From Chloroflexi bacterium UBA6077 (GTDB lineage Bacteria > Chloroflexota > UBA6077), in contig DIXP01000035.1 of NCBI GenBank assembly GCA_002436065.1, positions 1 to 52,744 of the forward strand: a DNA stretch of 52,744 bases. The letters run 5' to 3'. The first letter of the stretch is position 1, and every line of letters starts with the position of its first letter. Made by a program: the position numbers and the translations under genes. Of this stretch, positions 1 through 8,118 are shown in pieces. Under the pieces are notes generated by a model. That model saw only the letters and a program-made list of their open reading frames with translations, did no database searches and was not told where the DNA came from.

Positions 1-10
1 AGGATCCCAG

Positions 11-35
11 GCTGGGGGCAGCGAATGCCCCCAGC
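11..35. repeat. GC-rich hairpin upstream of the redox operon
   Basis: A perfect 10-bp inverted repeat (11-20 with 26-35) around a GCGAA loop ends about 6 bases before the AAGGAGG ribosome binding site of the first gene. It has no T-run. Its GCGAATGC core is shared with the hairpin at 47040-47071, so it is probably a dispersed palindromic repeat. It may act as an mRNA structure or as the terminator of a gene lying to the left. Confidence 0.5.
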
Positions 36-53
36 CCTCCGGAAGGAGGCATC

Positions 54-1742
54 ATGGGCTACCCGGACTACATGGCGGCATCCATCGCCAAGGTCGAAGC
101 CACCCGCGAGCGTCGACTGAACGAGAGCGTTCCTCTAATGAGCCTGGCCGAGCGAGAGGACGTGCTGAAGCGTTTTTATCCGGCCAACCAGCCAGGTGCG
201 CTGGAGCAGGTGAGGGTTGGGCCGAACAGGGGGGAAGAATTCCTCAAGGAGTTCGTGAACATCCTCGAATCTCGCAGCCCCGTTGACCCCTCGCAAATCG
301 ACCTCTCCAAACCAGACTACGATGTGGACGTACTGATCGTAGGCGGCGGTGCAGCCGGCATGTCAGACGCCCTCATGTGCTACGAGGAGGGGGTGAAGCC
401 GCTGCTAGTGACCAAGCTGCGCCTCGGGGACGCCAACTCCATGATGTCTCAGGGCGGCATCCAGGCGGCCATCTCCCCAGTTGACTCCCCGGAGACCCAC
501 TTCGTGGACTGCGTGGGCGGCGGGCAGTTCGCAAGCCATCGAGAGCTGGTGAGGGTCTTGGTCACCGAGGCCCCGCAGGCGATTGCCTGGCTGGAGAACA
601 TGGGGGTCATGTTTGACAAGGATCCCGATGGGAAGATCAAGGTCAAGCATGGTGGCGGCACCTCCAAGAAGCGGTTGATCTCCACTCGCGACATCACCGG
701 CTCGGGCATCACTCGAGTCCTTCGCGACGAGGTGTGGAATCGCGACATCCCGGTGCTGGAGTTCACGGCGGCCCTGGAGGTCCTGCTGGACGAAGAGGGC
801 AAGGCCGCGGGTGCCGTGCTCTTCAACATGGAGACTGAGGAGTACTACGTCGTACGCGCGAAGGTCGTGGTGTTGAACACGGGCGGCTCCGGGCGACTGC
901 ACTTCCAGGGCTTCCCCACCACCAACCACTATGGAGCCACGGGCGACGGGCTGGTTATGGCCTACCGGGCAGGCGCCAGGTTGGTATTCATGGATACCGT
1001 GCAGTATCACCCGACTGGCGGCGCCTTCCCCGAGCAAACCGTGGGTCTGCTTGTGGCCGAAACCGCCCGAGCGATGGCCGGACAGTTGGTGGACTCCGAG
1101 GGCGACCAGTTCGTGGCCAACCTGGAGCCTCGAGACGTCACCTCCTCGGCCATCATCCGCCATTGCCAGGAGAGAGGCAGGGGGATAACCACTCCCAGTG
1201 GCATTGATGGCGTCTGGCTGGACACACCGATGGTGGATGCGGTGCACGGCCCCGGGACGTTGTTCAGCGTGATGCCGGTGCAGTGCAAGCGCTACTGGCG
1301 CTTCGGATACGATCCCACCAAGGAGCCCATCCTGATCACGCCGGTCCACCACTACCAGAACGGCGGCATTCGCATCAGCGAGAACGCCGAGACTGACGTG
1401 CCCAACCTCTTCGCGGGTGGCGAGGTGGAGGGCGGCGTGCACGGCCGGAACAGGCTGATGGGCAATTCCTGGGCGGACATCATGGTGTTCGGCCGGCGGT
1501 GTGGCATCTCCGCGGCGCGGCGCGCGAAGGAGACGGCGACCCCCAAGAGCTTGAGCCTGAAGCATGTGGACGCCTACCACAATCAGATGAAAGAAAACGG
1601 CGTGAGCATGAGCCGTATCGCACCGATCCTGCTGCCGAATTACACGCGGCAGGTGACTATGGATCGGATACCGCCTCTGGCGGCGGCCCTGCTCGAGAAC
1701 TACATGTCTTTCGAGGCCGATAGGCAGGGGGTGACGCGGTGA
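54..1742 (+). CDS. Fumarate reductase/succinate dehydrogenase-type flavoprotein (TfrA-like)
   Basis: FAD-dependent subunit expected to interconvert fumarate and succinate. After an unusual N-terminal extension of about 90 residues comes the FAD motif (VLIVGGGAAG, about 94-103). The active-site signatures follow: QYHPTGG (about 316), ETAR (about 338), EPRD (about 358) and HGRNRLMGNS (about 463), so the His and Arg residues that bind dicarboxylate in FrdA/SdhA appear present. The His that carries covalent FAD in SdhA/FrdA is Asn here (ANSMMSQGG), so FAD is probably noncovalent, as in NadB. Only about 90 residues follow the HGRNRL motif, so the usual C-terminal domain is shortened. The start has a strong AAGGAGG site. 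The last bases overlap the next gene by 4. The Fe-S and Hdr neighbours favour a soluble thiol:fumarate reductase-like role over L-aspartate oxidase. Confidence 0.88.
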   Translation: MGYPDYMAASIAKVEATRERRLNESVPLMSLAEREDVLKRFYPANQPGALEQVRVGPNRGEEFLKEFVNILESRSPVDPSQIDLSKPDYDVDVLIVGGGAAGMSDALMCYEEGVKPLLVTKLRLGDANSMMSQGGIQAAISPVDSPETHFVDCVGGGQFASHRELVRVLVTEAPQAIAWLENMGVMFDKDPDGKIKVKHGGGTSKKRLISTRDITGSGITRVLRDEVWNRDIPVLEFTAALEVLLDEEGKAAGAVLFNMETEEYYVVRAKVVVLNTGGSGRLHFQGFPTTNHYGATGDGLVMAYRAGARLVFMDTVQYHPTGGAFPEQTVGLLVAETARAMAGQLVDSEGDQFVANLEPRDVTSSAIIRHCQERGRGITTPSGIDGVWLDTPMVDAVHGPGTLFSVMPVQCKRYWRFGYDPTKEPILITPVHHYQNGGIRISENAETDVPNLFAGGEVEGGVHGRNRLMGNSWADIMVFGRRCGISAARRAKETATPKSLSLKHVDAYHNQMKENGVSMSRIAPILLPNYTRQVTMDRIPPLAAALLENYMSFEADRQGVTR

Positions 1743-2440
1743 GCGAGAACGGCACTCTCCAACCCGAGCAGAAGATGGTCCCCGTCTTCATCATGAACAA
1801 GAAGTACGACGTGCCTGAGACCATGACCGTCATGCAGGCAATGGAGTACTCCGGTTACCGATACAAGCGTGGCTGCGGCTGCCGCGGAGGATACTGCGGG
1901 GCCTGTGCCACCTTCTTCCGCCTGGAGGGCGATGTCAAGCTAAGGACCGCCCTGGCCTGCCAGAAGGTGGTAGAGCCAGGAATGTACCTCGTCCAGCTGC
2001 CATTCTTCCCTGGCAACAAGCGGAAGTACGACATGGAGAAGCTGTCGGCGGACCCTGGACAGGTGCTGAAAATCTATCCTGAGTTGTACAAGTGCCTGGG
2101 CTGCAACACCTGCACGAAGAGCTGTTACATCGAGATGCCGACGCTGGACTACATCACCGCCCTTGTGCAGGGCGACTTCGAGAAGGCAGCGGAACTCTCC
2201 TTTGAGTGTGTGATGTGCGGGCTTTGCTCGTCCCGGTGCCCTGCCGAGATCACCCATCCCCAGGCTGCCATGCTCGGGATGAGGATCTATGGGAAGTTCG
2301 TCGTGCCCAGGGATGAGCACCTCAAGAAGCGGGTCGCGGACATCCTGGCCGATGTGTACGAGCCCGGCCTGAGGAAGCTGATGGCGATGGATGTGGACGA
2401 CCTCAAGGAGCTGTACTCGAATCGGGAGATCGAGCCGTAA
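1739..2440 (+). CDS. Fumarate reductase-type iron-sulfur subunit (TfrB N-half-like)
   Basis: Electron-transfer partner of the upstream flavoprotein; its GTG start overlaps that gene's TGA by 4 bases. The N-terminal ferredoxin domain carries a plant-type [2Fe-2S] set (CRGGYCGAC at about 46-54 and a later LACQ near 72). Two ferredoxin sets follow, CLGCNTCTKSC near 119 and CVMCGLCSSRCP near 157, both complete CxxCxxCxxxC. SdhB/FrdB normally have one [2Fe-2S], one [4Fe-4S] and one [3Fe-4S] centre; here the third set is a full four-cysteine motif, so a second [4Fe-4S] is likely. In methanogen TfrB an SdhB-like part is fused to an HdrB-like part; here the HdrB-like protein is a separate gene two positions downstream. 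Confidence 0.88.
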   Translation: MSENGTLQPEQKMVPVFIMNKKYDVPETMTVMQAMEYSGYRYKRGCGCRGGYCGACATFFRLEGDVKLRTALACQKVVEPGMYLVQLPFFPGNKRKYDMEKLSADPGQVLKIYPELYKCLGCNTCTKSCYIEMPTLDYITALVQGDFEKAAELSFECVMCGLCSSRCPAEITHPQAAMLGMRIYGKFVVPRDEHLKKRVADILADVYEPGLRKLMAMDVDDLKELYSNREIEP

Positions 2441-2450
2441 GGCTGGCGCG

Positions 2451-2531
2451 AGGTTAGGGAGAGGGCCGGGTGAGAGTTGTAACGGCTTCTCACCAACGCC
2501 CTCACCCCGACCCTCTCCCAGAGGGAGAGGG
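2451..2531. repeat. Family-1 dispersed palindromic repeat (MITE-like)
   Basis: A near-perfect inverted repeat pairs GGGAGAGGGCCGGGTGAG (2457-2474) with CTCACCCCGACCCTCTCCC (2501-2519). A second palindrome, CCCTCTCCC/GGGAGAGGG, lies at 2511-2531. It fills the gap between the Fe-S subunit and HdrC and would add a translated PHPDPLPEGEG segment to HdrC if an upstream GTG/ATG were used. Related copies lie at 3007-3063, 10485-10520 and 37976-38110. No transposase is nearby. Confidence 0.75.
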
Positions 2532-2556
2532 AGTAGCCGATAAGGGGGGCAACAGA

Positions 2557-2994
2557 ATGCCTCTACCAGAGGGAAAGAAAGATCAATCCAGGGTGATTTC
2601 CTTGTCGAGGCAGGTGCTCGTCGGGGATTTCGTCAAAAAGGTCAAGGAGATCAGCGGCCAGGAGCTGTTGGACTGCAACCAGTGCGGTAAGTGCTCCGCC
2701 GGGTGCCCGATGGCATCGGCTATGGATCTTCTGCCCAACCAGGTCATTAGGATGGCGCAGCTCGGCCAGGAAGAGGTGCTGAAGTCCCGGACTATCTGGC
2801 TGTGCGCCTCATGTCTGACCTGCGAGTCCCGGTGTCCCCGGGGGGTTGACCTGTCTAGAGTGATGGATGCATTGCGGCTGATCGTGCTTCGCTCGGGCAC
2901 GCCCGCGCTGGATCTGGCCGACCTGGAGCAGGAGCACCTTCTCCAGGCGCCGCAGCTGGCCTTCATAGCCAGTATGCGGAAATACATGCCATAG
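2557..2994 (+). CDS. hdrC: Heterodisulfide reductase subunit C-like protein 1
   Basis: Small electron-carrier subunit of an HdrBC pair, 145 residues. It has two complete [4Fe-4S] motifs, CNQCGKCSAGCP (about 40) and CASCLTCESRCP (about 82), in the spacing of HdrC. The ATG at 2557 follows AAGGGGGG and was chosen over a start at 2470, because the intervening codons are simply a translated copy of the family-1 repeat. Even the chosen N-terminus (MPLPEG) resembles repeat sequence, so the start may have been remodelled by the insertion. It should pass electrons between HdrA (4047-7415) and HdrB (3181-4050), and possibly the flavoprotein/Fe-S pair upstream. Confidence 0.87.
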   Translation: MPLPEGKKDQSRVISLSRQVLVGDFVKKVKEISGQELLDCNQCGKCSAGCPMASAMDLLPNQVIRMAQLGQEEVLKSRTIWLCASCLTCESRCPRGVDLSRVMDALRLIVLRSGTPALDLADLEQEHLLQAPQLAFIASMRKYMP

Positions 2995-3006
2995 CACGAG
3001 TCCGCC

Positions 3007-3063
3007 TCTCCCTTGTGGGAGAGCGTGAACGTGCCAGAGGGCACGTTCACGGGGATGAGGGCA
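3007..3063. repeat. Degenerate family-1 repeat with two hairpins
   Basis: CTCTCCC/GGGAGAG (3007-3024) is followed by a perfect 11-bp stem GTGAACGTGCC (3025-3035) / GGCACGTTCAC (3040-3050) with loop AGAG, then GGGGATGAGGG. It lies in the 186-bp gap between hdrC and hdrB. Further repeat-like bases (TCACCCCGGCCGACCCTCC) continue to about 3120. Confidence 0.6.
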
Positions 3064-3180
3064 TAGCCTTCACCCATGGGCCTTGGAGAGGCATCACCCC
3101 GGCCGACCCTCCTGAGTGAGAGGCGGCGGAGTGGGGTTGGAGCAAACCAAGGCCATCCAAGACGACCGGAGAGCTTGATT

Positions 3181-4050
3181 ATGCAGATAGCCTACTTTCC
3201 AGGGTGTACCCTCCACGCGAAGGCTACGCATCTTGATCGATCCGCGCGCGCCGCTGCGGAGCTTCTGGACATAAAGTTCGTAGAGCTTTCCAAGTGGAAC
3301 TGCTGCGGCGCCAGTTTCACCCCACCAGGTGGGAACCTGATGACGCTGGCTTCCCCTGTACGGGCCCTTGCGCAGGCCTCGAGGGAGGGCGGAAAGCTCA
3401 TCACCCTATGCGCTATCTGCTACAACGTACTGAAGCGCACCAACTACCTCGTGACCAACGACCCCGAGAGCCAGAAGAAGCTGGCGATGTTCACGGACGA
3501 GGACTACTCCGGGCAGACAGAGGTGGTCCACCTGCTCGACCTGATGCGAGATCAGATTGGGTGGGAGAAGCTGAAGGACAGGCTCGTCACCTCCCTGAAA
3601 GGGCTGAAGGTGGCGCCCTACTACGGGTGCTATCTGCTGCGGCCGAAGAAGGAGATAGGGCTGGACGATCCGGACCAGCCGCAGATACTGGAGCAGTTTC
3701 TGACGTCGCTGGGATGCGAGGTGGTGGACTTTCCGTATAAGACCGAATGTTGTGGCTCCTTCGTTGCGGTGAGCGCGGAGGAAGCAGCGACTGAGGCGTC
3801 CCACAGGATCGTGGACGCTGCGGTGCGCCGCGGCGCGGACGCTATCGTTGGAACGTGCCCACTGTGCCAGTTTAATCTGGACAACCGCCAGAGCGAGATG
3901 GCCTCCAGGTACAAGGGCTTCAAGCGAGTGCCGGTCTTCTATTTCACGCAGTTGCTGGCGCTGGGGCTGGGCATTGAAGGGGCCGCCCTCGGGCTTGACC
4001 AGCATCAGGTGGACCCGCGCCCGCTGTTGACGGGGAAGGGACTGCTTTGA
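3181..4050 (+). CDS. hdrB: Heterodisulfide reductase subunit B-like protein 1
   Basis: Catalytic CCG-domain protein of 289 residues. In HdrB two cysteine-rich CCG motifs bind the noncubane [4Fe-4S] clusters that cleave a disulfide. Both motifs are complete here: PGC9 / WNCCG (about 39-43) / CAIC (about 77-80), then YYGC (about 150) / ECCG (about 189) / CPLC (about 226). The ATG at 3181 follows GGAGAG and opens with MQIAYFPGC, as HdrB proteins do; the in-frame extension back to 3076 is repeat-derived and was rejected. The stop overlaps the TTG start of hdrA by 4 bases. The substrate is unknown: a disulfide is expected from the family, but in this context it may be an electron conduit to fumarate. 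Confidence 0.9.
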   Translation: MQIAYFPGCTLHAKATHLDRSARAAAELLDIKFVELSKWNCCGASFTPPGGNLMTLASPVRALAQASREGGKLITLCAICYNVLKRTNYLVTNDPESQKKLAMFTDEDYSGQTEVVHLLDLMRDQIGWEKLKDRLVTSLKGLKVAPYYGCYLLRPKKEIGLDDPDQPQILEQFLTSLGCEVVDFPYKTECCGSFVAVSAEEAATEASHRIVDAAVRRGADAIVGTCPLCQFNLDNRQSEMASRYKGFKRVPVFYFTQLLALGLGIEGAALGLDQHQVDPRPLLTGKGLL

Positions 4051-7000
4051 TAAGAACAGGTGTTTTCGTCTGCCACTGTGGACTAAACATCGCCGGCACT
4101 GTGGACGTGGCGGAGGTTGCCGCCAAGGCCAGGGGGATCGATGGTGTCGTCTACAGCGCGGACTATAAGTACATGTGCTCGGATCCCGGACAGAATCTGA
4201 TCAAGCAGGCCATTAGTGAGCACAACCTGAACCGCGTGGTCGTGTGCTCCTGCTCGCCGCGCATGCACGAGAACACCTTCCGCGGCGCGTGTGCCGCTGG
4301 TGGGCTGAACGGTTACCTGTACGAGCACGCGAACATCCGTGAGCAGTGCAGCTGGGTCCACAAGGATCGGGGCATAGCCACTGGTAAGGCCATCAGCATT
4401 ACCAGTGGGGCTGTAGAGAAAGTGCGAGGTGACGAGCCGTTGGCACCGATAAAGATACCCATCACGAAGAGGGCGCTGGTTGTTGGTGCCGGTATCGCCG
4501 GCATGCAGGCGGCGCTGGATATTGCCGGCGCAGGCTACGAGACCATCTTGGTTGACCGGCAGAGTGCTATCGGCGGGCATATGCTCCAACTCTCGGAGAC
4601 CTTCCCGACCCTGGACTGCGCCCAGTGCACCCTGACCCCGAAGACCGTAGAGGTTGGGCAGAACAAGAGCATCAAGCTGTACATGGGTGCCGAACTTGAC
4701 AGCCTCGATGGCGTTGTGGGCAACTTCGTCGCCAAGGTGCGCCAGAAGCCTCGCTACATCGACAATGACAAGTGCACCGGCTGCGGGGATTGCACGGACG
4801 TTTGCCCCGTGACGATATCCGATTCGTTCAACAAGGGGCTCTGCGAGCGCAAGGCGATCTTCAAACTCTCCCCACAGGCTGTCCCCAATGCCTTCGCCAT
4901 CGACAAGCGGGGCCGCGCGCCCTGCAAGGACGCATGCCCCATCAGCCAGTCCGCGCAGGGGTATGTAGCCTTGCTTCGTCAGAAGAGGTATGACGCCGCC
5001 TACCGGGTGATCAAGGATACGAACCCCTTCCCGGGCATATGCGGTCGAGTCTGCAACCACCGCTGCGAGGACAGCTGCACGCGGTCTCAGGTCGACCAGG
5101 CCGTCTCCATCGCCGGACTGAAGCGTTTCGTCGCCGATTGGTACCATTCGAGCGAGCACGAGGCGCCGGCTCCTTGCGAGCGCACGAAAGAGGAGAAGGT
5201 TGCGGTCATCGGGGCCGGACCTGCTGGCCTCACAGCTGCGCAGGATCTGGTGAAGAAGGGCTACGGCGTCACGGTCTTCGAGGCGCTGCCGGTTGCCGGT
5301 GGGATGATGCGGGTGGGCATACCCGCCTATCGCCTCCCCAGGCCACTCGTGGAGCGAGAGATCGCGGACATACAGGCGCTGGGTGTGGAGATCAAGACCG
5401 GCATGCGAGTCGGCAAGGACGTTTCCTTGGACCAACTCAGGGCCGAAGGGTACAAGGCATTCTTCCTCGCTGTGGGCGCACACAAGGGCCAGAAGCTGGC
5501 AGTCGAAGGTGAGGATCTCCAGGGCGTGGTGGAAGCTACCGAGTTCCTGCGAGAGATTAACCTCGGCCGGCAGGCTGAATTGAAGGGCCGGGTAGCGGTG
5601 ATTGGTGGCGGGAACACGGCCATCGACTCGGCTCGGACTGCTATCAGGGTTGGCGCCTCAGATGTGAGCCTACTGTACAGGCGAACCAGAGATGAGATGC
5701 CGGCGATCGCTACAGAGGTGGATGCTGCCGAGCACGAGGGTATCAAGATAGGGCTGCTCACTGCGCCGGTACGGTTCATTGGAGAGGGCGGCAAGGTTAA
5801 GAAGGTGGTCTGCCAGAAGATGGAGTTGGGCGAGCCTGACGCCAGCGGCAGACGCAGGCCTGTGCCGGTCCCGGGCTCGGAATTCGAGGTCGAGGTCGAC
5901 ACGGTCGTTCTTGCCATTGGGCAGACCCCGGAAGTAGATGGGTTGGGCGATGGGCTAGAGGTGAACCGCAACGGGACCGTGGTAGCCGACTCCATGACGA
6001 TGGCTACCAGCTTGGAAGGCGTGTTCGCTGGAGGCGACGCAGTGACCGGTCCGGCGTTCCTGGTGGAAGCGATCGAGGCCGGCCACAATGCGGCTGAGTC
6101 GATCGACCGCTACCTGATGGGCGAGGAGTTGGTACTTCCCGCGGCCAAAGTGCCGGTGGCGAAGCTGACGCAAGAGGAAATCCAGCAGACCTTCGATAGT
6201 GGCCGGACCTCGCTTGTGGCTCGGCATACTGTCCTGGAGCTACCGGTGGAGGAGCGGCTGGCCGGCGATCCTTTCAAGGAAGTCGAGCTCGGCTTCACTG
6301 AGGAGATGGCGCTGGCCGAGGCGGAACGATGCCTGAACTGCGGTATCTGCTCCGAATGCGGCGAGTGCTCCCGAGTGTGCCAGGCCAGCGCGGTGCTGCA
6401 CGACGACACGGAGAAGCTGCACGAGTTCAACGTCGGTGCAGTCGTCGCGGCCACCGGGTTCGAGCTGTACAACAAGGCGATGATCCCGGAGTACGGTGCG
6501 GGCCACCTCAAGGACGTGATCGACGGCGTCGAGTTTGAAAGAATGCTTTCTGCTTCAGGACCGTTCAGCGGGCAGGTGAGGCGACCCTCCGACGGCAAGA
6601 CGCCGAAGGAAGTGGTGTTCATAGCCTGCGTGGGATCCAGGGATCCGGAGAGGGGCAACTCCCATTGCTCCAAGGTGTGCTGCATGTACACCGCGAAGCA
6701 CGCCGCTCTGTTGAAGAGAAGGCACCCCGATGCGCAGGCTTACGTTTTCTACATGGACGTCCGGTCTCCAGGCAAGGGATACGAGGAGTTCGTGCAGCGG
6801 GCGGTCGAGGAGTCCGGGGTCATGTATCTTCGAGGCAGGGTCTCCAAGCTGTTCGAAGAGGACGGCAAGGTGGTTGTCTGGGGAGCTGACACCCTCAGCG
6901 GCAAAAAGGTGGAGGTGCGAGCCGACCTTGTGGTGCTTGCGATGGCCATGATGCCATCTTCCTCCGCCAAGAAGTTGGCGACGACCATGAGGATCGGTAC

Positions 7001-7415
7001 CGACCAGGCAGGCTTCTTCACCGAGGCGCATCTGAAGCTGCGACCTGTGGAGAGCCTCACCCAGGGTATTTACTACGCCGGCTGCTCCCAGGGACCCAAG
7101 GACATCTCGGACAGCGTGACGCAGGCGAGCGGGGCGGCCGCCAAGGTGCTGTCGCTCTTTGCCAGACCCGAGATGGTGCTGGACCCGTTGGTGGCCGCCG
7201 TGGAGGAAGACCTCTGCAAGGGATGTGGAATCTGCGTGGAGCAGTGCAACTACAACGCCAGGTACATCGATCCCGTTCGCCGCGTGGCAGTTGTGATGGA
7301 GGCGGCGTGCCAGAGTTGCGGTGCTTGTGCGGCGGCTTGCCCCAACAAGGCGGCCACAATGAAGAACAATATCCCTTCGCAGATGATGGCTCTTGTAGAA
7401 GGACTCTTGGCGTAG
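4047..7415 (+). CDS. hdrA: HdrA with inserted GltD/NfnB-like NAD(P)H module
   Basis: Flavoprotein expected to be the electron-bifurcating hub, 1122 residues against about 650 for plain HdrA. Order: N-terminal Cys-rich HdrA domain (VCHCG, CSCSPRMHE); FAD fold (VVGAGIAGMQAA about 148; DCAQCTLTPK about 191); ferredoxin CTGCGDCTDVCP (about 243); then an insertion of about 450 residues. The insertion has the GltD N-terminal cysteines (CKDACP about 292; CGRVCNHRCEDSC about 332), a second dinucleotide fold (VIGAGPAG about 386) and an NAD(P)H fold (VIGGGNTAIDSART about 516). HdrA resumes at CLNCGICSECGECSRVC (about 762) with its VGSRD and SKVCCMYTAKHA motifs. Two C-terminal ferredoxin motifs, CKGCGIC and CQSCGAC, begin near 1056. 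The insertion implies NAD(P)H as donor or acceptor. The TTG start overlaps hdrB by 4 bases. Confidence 0.9.
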   Translation: MIRTGVFVCHCGLNIAGTVDVAEVAAKARGIDGVVYSADYKYMCSDPGQNLIKQAISEHNLNRVVVCSCSPRMHENTFRGACAAGGLNGYLYEHANIREQCSWVHKDRGIATGKAISITSGAVEKVRGDEPLAPIKIPITKRALVVGAGIAGMQAALDIAGAGYETILVDRQSAIGGHMLQLSETFPTLDCAQCTLTPKTVEVGQNKSIKLYMGAELDSLDGVVGNFVAKVRQKPRYIDNDKCTGCGDCTDVCPVTISDSFNKGLCERKAIFKLSPQAVPNAFAIDKRGRAPCKDACPISQSAQGYVALLRQKRYDAAYRVIKDTNPFPGICGRVCNHRCEDSCTRSQVDQAVSIAGLKRFVADWYHSSEHEAPAPCERTKEEKVAVIGAGPAGLTAAQDLVKKGYGVTVFEALPVAGGMMRVGIPAYRLPRPLVEREIADIQALGVEIKTGMRVGKDVSLDQLRAEGYKAFFLAVGAHKGQKLAVEGEDLQGVVEATEFLREINLGRQAELKGRVAVIGGGNTAIDSARTAIRVGASDVSLLYRRTRDEMPAIATEVDAAEHEGIKIGLLTAPVRFIGEGGKVKKVVCQKMELGEPDASGRRRPVPVPGSEFEVEVDTVVLAIGQTPEVDGLGDGLEVNRNGTVVADSMTMATSLEGVFAGGDAVTGPAFLVEAIEAGHNAAESIDRYLMGEELVLPAAKVPVAKLTQEEIQQTFDSGRTSLVARHTVLELPVEERLAGDPFKEVELGFTEEMALAEAERCLNCGICSECGECSRVCQASAVLHDDTEKLHEFNVGAVVAATGFELYNKAMIPEYGAGHLKDVIDGVEFERMLSASGPFSGQVRRPSDGKTPKEVVFIACVGSRDPERGNSHCSKVCCMYTAKHAALLKRRHPDAQAYVFYMDVRSPGKGYEEFVQRAVEESGVMYLRGRVSKLFEEDGKVVVWGADTLSGKKVEVRADLVVLAMAMMPSSSAKKLATTMRIGTDQAGFFTEAHLKLRPVESLTQGIYYAGCSQGPKDISDSVTQASGAAAKVLSLFARPEMVLDPLVAAVEEDLCKGCGICVEQCNYNARYIDPVRRVAVVMEAACQSCGACAAACPNKAATMKNNIPSQMMALVEGLLA

Positions 7416-7427
7416 AGAGAGGAAGAT

Positions 7428-7500
7428 GTAGGGCGGGGGCTGGTCCCCCGTCGCCCCCGTGTCGTGGAACCGGGCGGCAGGGTACGAGACCCTGCCCTAC
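7428..7500. repeat. Family-2 repeat, 73 bp with terminal inverted repeats
   Basis: Bounded by GTAGGGC (7428-7434) and its complement GCCCTAC (7494-7500). Inside are two hairpins, GGGGG/CCCCC around CTGGT, and CAGGGT/ACCCTG-like around the ACGAG loop near 7479-7495. It fills the intergenic gap between the first hdrA and the second hdrC. Related sequence lies at 26158-26214 and 44121-44151 (GGCAGGGGACAAGCCCCT). It looks like a small nonautonomous mobile element or a structured intergenic repeat. Confidence 0.65.
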
Positions 7501-7524
7501 GCTTGAACCTCGGAACGAGGGAAT

Positions 7525-8118
7525 ATGGCCGTTTCGCAGCAACCGATAGGAACGATCGAACCTGATTTCCAGTTCTTGAATGAGATTCAGCAACGCAGCG
7601 GGCAGTCGGTGAGCAGCTGCTATCGCTGCCTCAAGTGCAGCGCCGGGTGCCCAATGGCCGAGGAGATGGACTTCCCGCCGGACAAGTTGATGCGGATGGT
7701 CCAGCTTGGCCTGAAGGACTCGGCCATCAAGAGCCGGGCCATCTGGCTCTGCACCGGCTGCGTGGCCTGCTCCGATCGCTGCCCGAATGGGATAGATGTG
7801 GCCAAGGTCATCGACTCGCTGAAGCAGATGGCCCTTCAAGAGAAGGTCACGATGGGCGAGCCGAGGATCGTAGCCTTCCACGAGAGCTTTCTGGATACAG
7901 TCAAGCAGTACGGCAGGCTGCACGAGGTCACGATGGTCGCGTTGCTGAAGCTGAAGACGCGCGACCTGATGAGTGACGTCGGGGTGGGCATCAAGATGTT
8001 CTTCAAGGGGAAGTTCCCCCCGATGCCTCAGCGGATCAAGGGACGCGCCGACGTGGCCGGTCTATTCAGGATAGCGGATAGCGACTCGAAGCCTGCCGCT
8101 CACGGAGGGGCAAAGTGA
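7525..8118 (+). CDS. hdrC: Heterodisulfide reductase subunit C-like protein 2
   Basis: Second HdrC of the operon, 197 residues. It has two complete [4Fe-4S] motifs, CYRCLKCSAGCP (about 32) and CTGCVACSDRCP (about 76). After the ferredoxin core comes an extra C-terminal part of about 90 residues with no recognised motif. The first HdrC lacks this part, so the two paralogues are not recent duplicates. The ATG follows GGAACGAGGG. The end overlaps the GTG of the next gene by 4 bases, tying it to that HdrB. Confidence 0.88.
   Translation: MAVSQQPIGTIEPDFQFLNEIQQRSGQSVSSCYRCLKCSAGCPMAEEMDFPPDKLMRMVQLGLKDSAIKSRAIWLCTGCVACSDRCPNGIDVAKVIDSLKQMALQEKVTMGEPRIVAFHESFLDTVKQYGRLHEVTMVALLKLKTRDLMSDVGVGIKMFFKGKFPPMPQRIKGRADVAGLFRIADSDSKPAAHGGAK

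Noticed and set aside
405..1580. 391-residue antisense frame over the fumarate reductase flavoprotein
   Set aside because: It is a shadow of a strongly conserved gene in GC-rich DNA, with no ribosome site or recognisable domain. The same applies to long antisense frames over the Hdr genes (for example 4083-5483 and 22886-24340).
54..2440. L-aspartate oxidase (NadB) identity for the first gene
   Set aside because: The QGGI region resembles NadB, but the following [2Fe-2S]/[4Fe-4S] subunit, Hdr genes and fumarase fit a fumarate reductase-type enzyme; no nadA or nadC is nearby.
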